This document shows positions 16,685-23,505 of a DNA stretch of 32,214 nucleotides, piece by piece. Source of the stretch: Oribacterium sp. C9. Its GTDB lineage: Bacteria; Bacillota; Clostridia; Lachnospirales; Lachnospiraceae. The position numbers and the translations under genes were made by a program. The stretch is taken from NCBI RefSeq assembly GCF_002007235.1, contig NZ_MUHW01000030.1, positions 1 through 32,214 of the forward strand. Direction: 5' to 3'. Position 1 is the first letter of the stretch, and the number at the start of each line of letters is the position of its first letter. The notes below the pieces were generated by a model. The model saw nothing but the letters and a program-made list of their open reading frames with translations. It had not been told where the DNA came from and did no database searches.

Positions 16685-16885
16685 TTAACAGTCCGACAAG
16701 AAATACTCCAATCCCTTAAATCTTATCTGCTCAATATAAGCTTTCTGTTCAAAATCGGATTTATCTTTCAGGAACTGAACAAGGCTTGCCATCTTTATAC
16801 CCATTTCTACAGGATCAGATTTTCCTTCCCAGACAGATAAACCTCCGGCTTCTAAGATTTCTCTTCTTAATTCCTCTTCATTCAT
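16685..16885 (-). CDS. Small unknown protein, 66 aa
   Basis: 66 residues, charged and predicted helical, starting MNEEELRREILEAGGLSVWE. No transmembrane segment and no family I recognise. The ATG at 16885 has AAAGGA nine bases upstream. The frame's earlier GTG is less likely. The start overlaps the stop of a short upstream frame (ATGA). It lies 114 bases before the kinase gene, with which it probably forms an operon. Confidence 0.6.
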   Translation of the reverse strand: MNEEELRREILEAGGLSVWEGKSDPVEMGIKMASLVQFLKDKSDFEQKAYIEQIRFKGLEYFLSDC

Positions 16886-16974
16886 ATACACCGTTCCTTT
16901 CGCTCTATAGCTCTCTTTCTCCAGATTCTATTCAGTATTTCAAACATATCCAAATATCCACTCGGCAGGTACAC
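16882..16974 (-). CDS. Possible 30-aa peptide overlapping the next start
   Basis: A GTG-initiated frame encodes YLPSGYLDMFEILNRIWRKR and about nine further residues, and its TGA overlaps the following ATG in a four-base ATGA. The overlap suggests real translation or a leader peptide. There is no ribosome binding site before the GTG, and an internal ATG at 16947 is an alternative. Confidence 0.25.
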   Translation of the reverse strand: MYLPSGYLDMFEILNRIWRKRAIERKERCI

Positions 16975-17119
16975 TTTTTAGCCGGCTTCTCTTCCGTGCT
17001 TATCTCTCTACATTATGATCTGTACATCGAAAATAACAATACATCCGTTCTTTCTCTCGTGAGTATACTTGAATCCTGTTTTTAAAAGTCAGTTTTTATC
17101 AATTTATCCGACTATGGTC

Positions 17120-18052
17120 TTATACGAATGACAGTTTCATCTGCCCATCGACCCATGATTTTTGCTGTACATCATGTATTTTGTCTCCGACAGAATAATT
17201 CCCTATCAAAAATGGTGACTTTGGATCATGTAATTTGCTTCGCGATAGAACTATTTCCGGTTCTGCATTGGCATAGCAGTATTTACATAGATGCCTGCAG
17301 GTATTATAAGCACCTATATCACATGTGAGGTAACAATCACATTCCGCCCTTGCACCCTTTTTCTTAGGCGCGTCAAGCCGCTTTCCGATAGCTTTCTCAT
17401 AATCACTTATCCTCATGCACCCCCCGCAATCGGCACCATATTTTGATAGTTCATCACCTTCAGCACATGGCTTTACCTTCATTCCGTGTAAGGACGCAAT
17501 CTTTATCATTTCTTTTCCAAGTCTTAGCATCTGTTCCTTGGTCACTTCTCTTGCTTCAGGGAAATTTCGTCTTACTTTTGGAAAAAGGTCAATGAAGCTG
17601 ATGACAACCGTTTCTGTACATCCTTCAAGGGATGTTGCTATCTGTTCAAATGCATGTATATGATACTCTTCTGTATACCTGTCAGAAATGAAGATCGGAT
17701 CATAGCGCCATCCCATGGAATTCTTTCCAAGCATTTGAGACAGATTTTTGAAATCTTCTATCAGCTTATGCTTATCTGGTACATTAGGTTCGATATCTCT
17801 GCCATATGGAGTTATCGTCACGAACCAGTACTGACCATATTCTTTAAGAAGGTTCATGTATTTAAACATTGGTGACGGATTTTTTGTACAGAACCCAATT
17901 ACATCAACAACATCAGGTGAAAGACGGTATCGGCTGACCTGCTCAGGATTATAAGGATTACGTACACATACAAATCCTTCTTTTAGTCTGTTGGAAAACC
18001 ATTCCGAATAGAATGCAGGTATGTCCGTCCTCTGTCCTGTGTTTATAATCAT
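17120..18052 (-). CDS. DUF1848 family protein
   Basis: 310 residues of the DUF1848 family. The family start is unmistakable: MIINTGQRTDIPAFYSEWF. The ATG at 18052 is therefore chosen over an upstream in-frame TTG. DVIGFCTKNPSPM, YWFVTITPYGRDIEP and WRYDPIFISDRYT are conserved barrel-like segments. The C-terminal third is Cys-rich: CGGCMRI, CDCYLTC, then CRHLCKYCYAN (first Cys near residue 252), a CxxxCxxC motif of the radical SAM type. The family's function is not established to my knowledge; metal or Fe-S binding is an inference from the cysteines. It is upstream of the small gene, kinase and SDR on the same strand. Confidence 0.9.
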   Translation of the reverse strand: MIINTGQRTDIPAFYSEWFSNRLKEGFVCVRNPYNPEQVSRYRLSPDVVDVIGFCTKNPSPMFKYMNLLKEYGQYWFVTITPYGRDIEPNVPDKHKLIEDFKNLSQMLGKNSMGWRYDPIFISDRYTEEYHIHAFEQIATSLEGCTETVVISFIDLFPKVRRNFPEAREVTKEQMLRLGKEMIKIASLHGMKVKPCAEGDELSKYGADCGGCMRISDYEKAIGKRLDAPKKKGARAECDCYLTCDIGAYNTCRHLCKYCYANAEPEIVLSRSKLHDPKSPFLIGNYSVGDKIHDVQQKSWVDGQMKLSFV

Positions 18053-18411
18053 TAAAACCACCGCCTTACAATACAATATGCTGCTGAATTTTATATCTAC
18101 AATATTTAGTATACCACCGCATCATCCCCAGTATAGCCACCAATCGAACCCTGCTTAATCTGTATACATGTATAGCCAAGTTTCATTTGTTTGCTATTTG
18201 TTTTTGTTTGATATATCATCATTTTATTCCCTGGAATCAATTCAACAAGCACGTACATTTATATAACATAGTCACATTTATGATACTATTGCAGAAAATC
18301 AAGAAGAAAAATCCAAGAAGATATTAGATCAGATTGAATTATTCAGATTTGAATATATTGAAGCATTAAAGAAATGTAATTCTAAGACAAACGATAAACC
18401 GGAGGCTGAAA
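18053..18411. other. Divergent gap between DUF1848 and NUDIX genes
   Basis: This gap holds promoters for both directions. It also carries a minus-strand 38-codon frame with an ATG at 18222 and stop at 18106 (MMIYQTKTNSKQMKLGYTC at its start), preceded by a weak AGGGAA, and a plus-strand open frame without a start codon that runs into the NUDIX start. I recognise neither. Confidence 0.35.
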
Positions 18412-18419
18412 ATGAGTGA
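18267..18419 (+). pseudogene. Start-less open frame overlapping the NUDIX start
   Basis: A 50-codon plus-strand frame opens after a TAA and has no ATG, GTG or TTG start. It encodes a charged helical tail (KKILDQIELFRFEYIEALKK) and stops eight bases inside the NUDIX gene, within AATGAGTGA. This looks like the 3' end of a deleted gene that was once translationally coupled to the hydrolase. Family unknown. Confidence 0.3.
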
Positions 18420-18942
18420 ATTAAGAGACAGAAACGGACTCACTGAAGAAGAATATTTAAAATCATATGATCCGGATAAATGGAAAAAGCCGTCGTTAAC
18501 AGCGGATATCTGCATCATTTCAAAAAAAGGCTCAGAAAAAAAGGTACTCCTTATCAAGAGAGGAAATCATCCCTGTCTTGGCAAATGGGCCTTTCCCGGA
18601 GGCTTCTCTGAGGAAGGTGAACGCATAGAGGAAACCGCTACGAGAGAGCTTTTGGAAGAGACCGGTATTGCAATGACACCTAAAGAACTTACTTTGGTAG
18701 GTGTTTACAGTAAGCCGGGAAGAGATCCCCGTGGATGGACAGTTTCGGCAGCATATTTAGCTGTAGTTGATCCTGATAAGGTAAGGCCTATTGCCGCAGA
18801 TGATGCAGCAGATGCAGGATGGTTTACTGTTATAGCTGAAGACGGAAATATTCGATTCTTAAATGCAGAGACAGAACTTACACTTAAAGACCTTGCATTT
18901 GACCATGATGATATAATGATGGATGCATTAAAGAAATCCTGA
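18412..18942 (+). CDS. NUDIX hydrolase
   Basis: 176 residues. The complete Nudix box GX5EX7REUXEEXGU is present as GGFSEEGERIEETATRELLE followed by ETGI. Upstream, KVLLIKRGNHPCLGKWAFPGG and, downstream, VYSKPGRDPRGWTVSAAYLAVV match the ADP-ribose/NrtR-like Nudix group. These enzymes hydrolyse nucleoside diphosphates linked to another moiety. There is no C-terminal winged helix, so it is an enzyme rather than an NrtR regulator. GGAGG lies seven bases before the ATG. Confidence 0.93.
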   Translation: MSELRDRNGLTEEEYLKSYDPDKWKKPSLTADICIISKKGSEKKVLLIKRGNHPCLGKWAFPGGFSEEGERIEETATRELLEETGIAMTPKELTLVGVYSKPGRDPRGWTVSAAYLAVVDPDKVRPIAADDAADAGWFTVIAEDGNIRFLNAETELTLKDLAFDHDDIMMDALKKS

Positions 18943-18962
18943 CAAAAAAACTCACATATGAA

Positions 18963-18992
18963 AAGGCACCTGTCATTCTGAACAGGAGCCTT
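18963..18992 (+). terminator. Terminator after the NUDIX gene
   Basis: An 11-base stem with one mismatch (AAGGCACCTGT with ACAGGAGCCTT) has an 8-base loop and is followed by CATTTTGTTT. It lies 20 bases after the NUDIX stop and separates it from the convergent recD2. Confidence 0.7.
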
Positions 18993-19062
18993 CATTTTGT
19001 TTCATATTTGAGTGCGCAACTCTGATATTCGCTGACAAAGGTCTTCAGCATGGTATCTTTTT

Positions 19063-21315
19063 TCATCTATTAACTTCCAGCCGCTCCTTAAGCATAGTAT
19101 TTCTTTTTGAAACTGTCACATTTCTTACCGCATAAGACAGGGCCTTTTTTGTCCCTACCAGGACCAGTATTTTCTTCGCTCTTGTGATTCCAGTGTATAT
19201 CAGATTCCTCTGCAGCATGACATAATGGTTCATAAGCACAGGCATCACAACTATCGAATACTCTGAGCCCTGAGCTTTATGTATGGTAGTTGCATAAGCG
19301 TGAACAATCTCGTCCAGCTCAGTCACATCATACTCCACGCTTTTCCCATCGAAGTTCACCACCAGCATTTTGTCCGCATCATCCACTGATTCTATGATGC
19401 CAATGTCTCCGTTGAACACTTCCTTGTCATAGTTATTCTTGATCTGCATGACTTTATCTTGAGCCCGAAAGCAGAATCCGCTTCGCCTTAGACAGGGCTT
19501 CGGAATCATCACCTTGCCCCTGCCACGCATAAATATTTCTTCTTCAGCAGGATTCAGCGCCTCCTGAAGGGCCAGGTTGAGATTGGTGGCCCCCACAACT
19601 CCTCTCTGCATCGGTGTCAGCACCTGAATCTGGGAAGGCTCCACATGATAGTATTTTGGCAGATTATTCTGCACCAGTTTCACGATTTCTCCGGCAACAG
19701 CTTCCGCATCCTTATTTTCCATAAAAAAGAAATCAGTTCCTTTTCCATTACTGATATCCGGCATCTTCCCTTCATTGATCCTGTGGGCATTCATGACGAT
19801 ACGGCTGGTCTGAGCCTGTCGGAAAATCCTTGTGAGTCTTATCACCGGAAATGCCATCGAATCAATCATATCCCTGAGGACATTTCCTGCACCTACAGAC
19901 GGCAGCTGATCAATGTCTCCAACCATAATAAGTCTCATAGTTGGAGGTATTGCCTTAAGAAGTGAGTTCATAAGTATAATGTCTATCATGGAGCACTCAT
20001 CTATGATCAGCACATCACCCTCAAGAGGATTTTCTTCATTCTTCTGATAACCCTCGGGTGGCTTAAACTCAAGAAGCCTGTGAATGGTCTTTGATTCCAT
20101 CCCGGTGGCCTCAGTCATCCTCTTGGCAGCCCGGCCTGTTGGTGCTGCAAGAAGGATCTTTAGCCCGTAGGCTCTATATGCAGAGATTATCCCATGGGTC
20201 GTGGTGGTCTTTCCTGTTCCGGGGCCTCCGGTCAGGACCATGACTTTTGCAGTTGCCGCTTTCCTAATGGCATCTGCCTGTATATCATCATAGGACATTC
20301 CTGTGATCTTCTCTATGGCTCCCACATCTACGGAAAGCTCATTGTTACCGGTCTTTTTTCTTGCCTCCGTAAGCCTTGTATAAAGTTTATCACCCGCCGG
20401 GGAATCAGACAGCTTTTTGAGCTTCGCAGCCACTCCGACTTCAGCATAATAAAAGGGGGGCAAATAGATAGGAGTAATGCTGTTCCCTTCCGCATCTGTC
20501 TTTGAGATTTGGTTCTCAAGGATCAACTCTTCCTTTTTTATCATTTCATCGAGAGTCTTCACAATCGTTTCCTCTGAAGCCTCCAGAAGCTCTGTTGCCC
20601 TGTCTATGAGCTGCTGTCTCTCTGCGTATACATGACCGTCATTTGAAAGCTCCGATAATGTATACATTAGCCCGCTTCTCAGACGCACATAGGATTCCTT
20701 CGCGAAACCAAGCTTCATGGCTATCTGATCTGCTGTCTTGAATCCGATACCCCAGATGTCATCCGCAAGTCTGTACGGATTTTCCTTCATGACTTTGATA
20801 CTGTCATTACCGTACTGCTTGAAGATCTTTGCAGCATAGGACGTGCTAACCTGGTTTTCCTGAAGAAACAGCATGATGTTCTTTATCTCTTTCTGCTTCT
20901 GCCAGGACTCGGCTATCATCTGGATCCTTTTGTTTCCTATTCCCTCCACTTCCATGAGTTGTTCAATGTTGTCTTCAATTACAGTAAAGGAATCAACTCC
21001 AAATCTTTTTACGATACGCTGGGCAAACTTGGGACCAATACCCTTTATCAGCCCGGAGCCGAGATATTTTTCCATGCCATACACCGTGGCAGGAAGTGTT
21101 TCCTCCCATGACGATGCCTCAAACTGCCTGCCATATTTCGTGTCTATCTTCCAGTTTCCCTGCACCAAAAGAACTGATCCAACATTGACATCAAGCATGT
21201 TTCCAATCAATGTGACCAGCTCTGTATAATCCTTTACCTTGCACTTCATGACGGAGTACCCGTTTTCAGGATTCTGATATGTGATTCTCTCAACTACACA
21301 ACGTATTTTCTGCAT
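19063..21315 (-). CDS. recD2: RecD2-type ATP-dependent DNA helicase
   Basis: 750 residues, the usual RecD2 length. RecD2 is a 5'-3' superfamily 1B helicase that works without RecBC in DNA repair. In order: an N-terminal OB-like region (CVVERITYQNPENGYSVMKC), helix-hairpin-helix motifs (GSGLIKGIGPKFAQRI, VEGIGNKRIQ), Walker A LTGGPGTGKTTT, DECSMID (motif II), VGDIDQLPSVGAGNVL (motif III), LTRIFRQA, and YATTIHKAQGSEYSIVVMP (motif V). The frame continues 40 codons upstream to a GTG, but that part belongs to a decayed mazG; the family start is MQKIRCVVERI at the ATG, 21315. Its ribosome binding site is weak (GGCAGG). Confidence 0.96.
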   Translation of the reverse strand: MQKIRCVVERITYQNPENGYSVMKCKVKDYTELVTLIGNMLDVNVGSVLLVQGNWKIDTKYGRQFEASSWEETLPATVYGMEKYLGSGLIKGIGPKFAQRIVKRFGVDSFTVIEDNIEQLMEVEGIGNKRIQMIAESWQKQKEIKNIMLFLQENQVSTSYAAKIFKQYGNDSIKVMKENPYRLADDIWGIGFKTADQIAMKLGFAKESYVRLRSGLMYTLSELSNDGHVYAERQQLIDRATELLEASEETIVKTLDEMIKKEELILENQISKTDAEGNSITPIYLPPFYYAEVGVAAKLKKLSDSPAGDKLYTRLTEARKKTGNNELSVDVGAIEKITGMSYDDIQADAIRKAATAKVMVLTGGPGTGKTTTTHGIISAYRAYGLKILLAAPTGRAAKRMTEATGMESKTIHRLLEFKPPEGYQKNEENPLEGDVLIIDECSMIDIILMNSLLKAIPPTMRLIMVGDIDQLPSVGAGNVLRDMIDSMAFPVIRLTRIFRQAQTSRIVMNAHRINEGKMPDISNGKGTDFFFMENKDAEAVAGEIVKLVQNNLPKYYHVEPSQIQVLTPMQRGVVGATNLNLALQEALNPAEEEIFMRGRGKVMIPKPCLRRSGFCFRAQDKVMQIKNNYDKEVFNGDIGIIESVDDADKMLVVNFDGKSVEYDVTELDEIVHAYATTIHKAQGSEYSIVVMPVLMNHYVMLQRNLIYTGITRAKKILVLVGTKKALSYAVRNVTVSKRNTMLKERLEVNR

Positions 21316-21425
21316 TAACAACCTGCCGTTCTTCTCTTCTTTCTTAATGTTGATCCAGGCTTTGTGAAGTTCTTCTTCGGAAGTATACTCTACACCGGAA
21401 AAACATGTGGATGCCTTCTTACCAT
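21316..21425 (-). pseudogene. mazG 3'-part remnant upstream of recD2
   Basis: Two frames together read MVRRHPHVF and then GVEYTSEEELHKAWINIKKE followed by EKN. Both parts match the MazG NTP pyrophosphohydrolase C-terminal domain (VRRHPHVFGD...SxEEVLxxWexIKKxEK). A one-base shift at a run of five T separates them. Only this segment remains: upstream it is fused to a GNAT 5' end, and downstream it runs in frame into recD2. As a result recD2 appears to have a 40-residue N-terminal extension that is not its own. Confidence 0.68.
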
Positions 21426-21526
21426 GCCATGGCACCTTGCTGAAAAGCTTCCTGCATGTCAGTTTTAAATATCTTTAGGTCCTTTTCCTCGATCGGTAAT
21501 AATTGAAAATCCATTTCTCTAACCAT
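21419..21526 (-). pseudogene. GNAT acetyltransferase 5' remnant
   Basis: A 35-codon frame starts MVREMDFQLLPIEEKDLKIF, continues KTDMQEAFQQGA, and stops at TAA. The pattern (hydrophobic-L-P-I-xx-x-DLxxFKxDMQEAFQxG) is the N-terminus of a GNAT subfamily of clostridia in which ~150 more residues should follow. The remainder is missing and the reading enters the mazG fragment. The stop overlaps the mazG-like frame by a few bases. Confidence 0.58.
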
Positions 21527-21531
21527 TCTCT

Positions 21532-22044
21532 CTACACATCATAATGCTGTCTGCTACTAAGATCTTCCTTTTTCAAATCCGAATCAAGGTAGTCAAAAGA
21601 CTGTGGAACAACCCTGATCAGATTCATGGGATGTGGTAGTTTCTTCATTACTTCCAACGGAATCTTTTTATGCTCCATCAGTTTTAAATACTCATCACTG
21701 AATGGCTCAATTAAATTTGCTATACCTTCGATCTGTAAGCTTTTCAGATTTCCAAAGCCATTGTAATTCTCATAGATAGCTACACCAACATGCTTATTAT
21801 TCTTTAATCCCCTGAACTTCAAACCTCCTTCAGAGAAGAAATACAGCTTACTGTCTACAAAATTGTATTCAATTGGTGTACATCTTACATGTCCTTCTGA
21901 AGCAGTCCCTAATGTACAGGTATTATGACTATCAATGAACCTGGAGATTCTGTCAAACAACTTATCTCGGTCCATCTTCTTAGACTGATCCTCTTTATTT
22001 ATCCAAAAATTTGCTACAGTATCATAATCAAATAGGTCGGTCAT
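21532..22044 (-). CDS. Pyridoxamine 5'-phosphate oxidase-like flavoprotein
   Basis: 170 residues with the split-barrel flavin fold of PNPOx-like proteins. Key segments are FIDSHNTCTLGTASEGHVRCTPIEYNFVDSKLYFFSEGGLKF, the flavin-binding strand pair with the RCTPIEY loop, and NLKSLQIEGIANLIE. Members bind FMN, F420 or heme; nothing here points to vitamin B6 synthesis. I use the ATG at 22044, nine bases after GGAG; the open frame extends 25 codons upstream to 22119 with no good ribosome site. It reads toward the GNAT/mazG remnants and recD2. Confidence 0.82.
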   Translation of the reverse strand: MTDLFDYDTVANFWINKEDQSKKMDRDKLFDRISRFIDSHNTCTLGTASEGHVRCTPIEYNFVDSKLYFFSEGGLKFRGLKNNKHVGVAIYENYNGFGNLKSLQIEGIANLIEPFSDEYLKLMEHKKIPLEVMKKLPHPMNLIRVVPQSFDYLDSDLKKEDLSSRQHYDV

Positions 22045-22268
22045 TTCCATTATCTCCATACACTTTTTTATTTTAATTATATTGAAATATTCGGTACTAT
22101 CATCTGCATAAACAATCATTTGGAATCTTCTTGTGGTATCTTCGGGAGCGTTTCACAGGACGTAGTACCGTATACTATAAGCACTATTTTACACGGCATC
22201 TCCCACATGTGAAAATATATATCCATTATCTTCCCATAATATGTGATTATAAGGCTCTCTAACCATGA

Positions 22269-22409
22269 CATGACGATGAAAGAAAGAGTACAGTGGCTAT
22301 TACTTATATCAAAGATATAAGATCCGGCATCACTTATGCCTATGAAACTACATCTCAGTGGGACAAAGAAAAGAAGCAGTCTCGATCAAAAAAATCTTAT
22401 TGGTTGTGA
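22269..22409 (+). mobile_element. Transposase N-terminal remnant
   Basis: A plus-strand frame without a start codon encodes SGITYAYETTSQWDKEKKQS followed by RSKK and a stop. This matches the N-terminus of IS1634/IS4-type DDE transposases of Lachnospiraceae, which read YVYESxSYWDKEKKQxRxKRxxIG. A seven-A tract at 22388-22394 follows; after a one-base shift the sequence continues as NLIGCDD, as expected for the transposase. Nothing else of the element is present. Family assignment is from memory. Confidence 0.6.
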
Positions 22410-22926
22410 CGACATAAAGAAAATGGTTATAACCAACTATAAAAAATTTCCTCTTGTAGTAATAGATATTTCAGAAAAGGTAAAACATAACGCAAGATAT
22501 GCGGTTACAGTAGATGATATCAAAGAATATGAGCAGGAATATGGCCCGATTCCGGATGGAGCTTTTGTAGCGCTTAGAAGTGACTGGTATAAAAAGTGGC
22601 CTGACATCAATGCCGTATCCGGTATAGACGAAGAAGGGAAAGAAAATGCCCCCGGATGGTCATTGGAGGCATTGGAATACATATACAAAGTGAGAAATGC
22701 ATCCGCAAATGGTCACGAGACATTGGATACTGATTCCTCTCAGGTTGCGGAAGAGCATCAGGATCTTATTTGCGAAAGATATGTCCTTGAAAACGAAAAA
22801 ATCCAGGTCGAACTACTCGCTAATCTTGATAAAGTGACACCTGCCGGAGCGGTCATACTTGTTTCTTATCCGAGAATTGAAGGTGCAACCGGGCTTCCGG
22901 CAAGAGTATGGGCTATTACCGAATGA
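22336..22926 (+). pseudogene. Cyclase/kynurenine formamidase-like gene missing its N-terminus
   Basis: The frame is 196 codons. From about residue 35 it matches the cyclase family (PF04199): VVIDISEKVK, IPDGAFVALRSDWYKKWPD, PGWSLEALEYIY, GHETLDTD, VELLANLDKV, LPARVWAI. The family's first 60-70 residues, with the metal-binding HxGTHxDxPxH motif, are missing. The first ~30 codons overlap a transposase remnant in another frame and the ATG has no ribosome binding site. So an IS insertion followed by decay seems to have removed the 5' part. Without the metal site it should be inactive. Confidence 0.72.
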
Positions 22927-22938
22927 CGTTTATTAATG

Positions 22939-22975
22939 AATGAAACGTATCGTCACTTCCGCGATACGTTTCATT
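22939..22975 (+). terminator. Hairpin after the cyclase remnant
   Basis: A perfect 14-base stem (AATGAAACGTATCG with CGATACGTTTCATT) and nine-base loop lie 13 bases after the stop. The tail is only moderately T-rich (TCATTTCATT). Confidence 0.65.
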
Positions 22976-23056
22976 TCATTCCCGTAAATACTGACTTTCT
23001 GGCATCCACCTCAGTCAATCTCTCTTTGACTTCGATGAATGCAGTCTGAAGCAAAG

Positions 23057-23366
23057 TCATCCGTTCACCAGCTTCAGGAACTTCTTATCGTTCATTTGTT
23101 CGTTCGTGACATACTCTCCATCACAGAACAGAGCATATGTGGTGATCGGCGTCGGCGCATTCTGAGCCGTTTCTCTGCTCTCGATTTTCACAGCCTTAAA
23201 TGGTATGCCATTTTTCCCGCTCCACGCTTTTAAGAAACACGAGTCCATCTTCAAAGCGATCTGCCAGCCACGCCTTCTTTGATGATACCTGCACATCCTT
23301 ATTGTTTGATATAGCGCAGCAGATATGCTCCTTTTCTATATGGATATTATGAATACTTAAGTCTAA
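23057..23366 (-). pseudogene. Internally deleted GNAT-YoaP gene
   Basis: Two minus-strand frames make one decayed gene. The 5' part (23366 to about 23210) reads KEHICCAISNNKDVQVSSKK and AWLADRFEDGLVFLKSVER, the N-terminus of YoaP-type GNAT proteins. The 3' part (about 23230 to 23057) reads GIPFKAVKIESRETAQNAPT followed by PITTYALFCDGEYVTNE, the C-terminal YoaP domain. Roughly 150 residues of acetyltransferase core that should lie between are missing, and the two parts are in different frames, meeting near 23218. No start codon remains at the 5' end. Confidence 0.72.
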
Positions 23367-23505
23367 CTACAATAGTTATTTTGACATAGCCATTTAATAT
23401 CAGCCAAAAAGCTTTCAAGAACTTTTGATTGCTGAATCCGTCAATAGTGAAGTAAACGCATGACTCAATAGGTAAGGGCTTCCCCTTATGATATTCTCCT
23501 AATAG

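Noticed and set aside
21316-21435. GTG at 21435 as the recD2 start, giving 790 residues
   Set aside because: The extra 40 residues match MazG rather than RecD2, and the family begins at MQKIRCVVERI.
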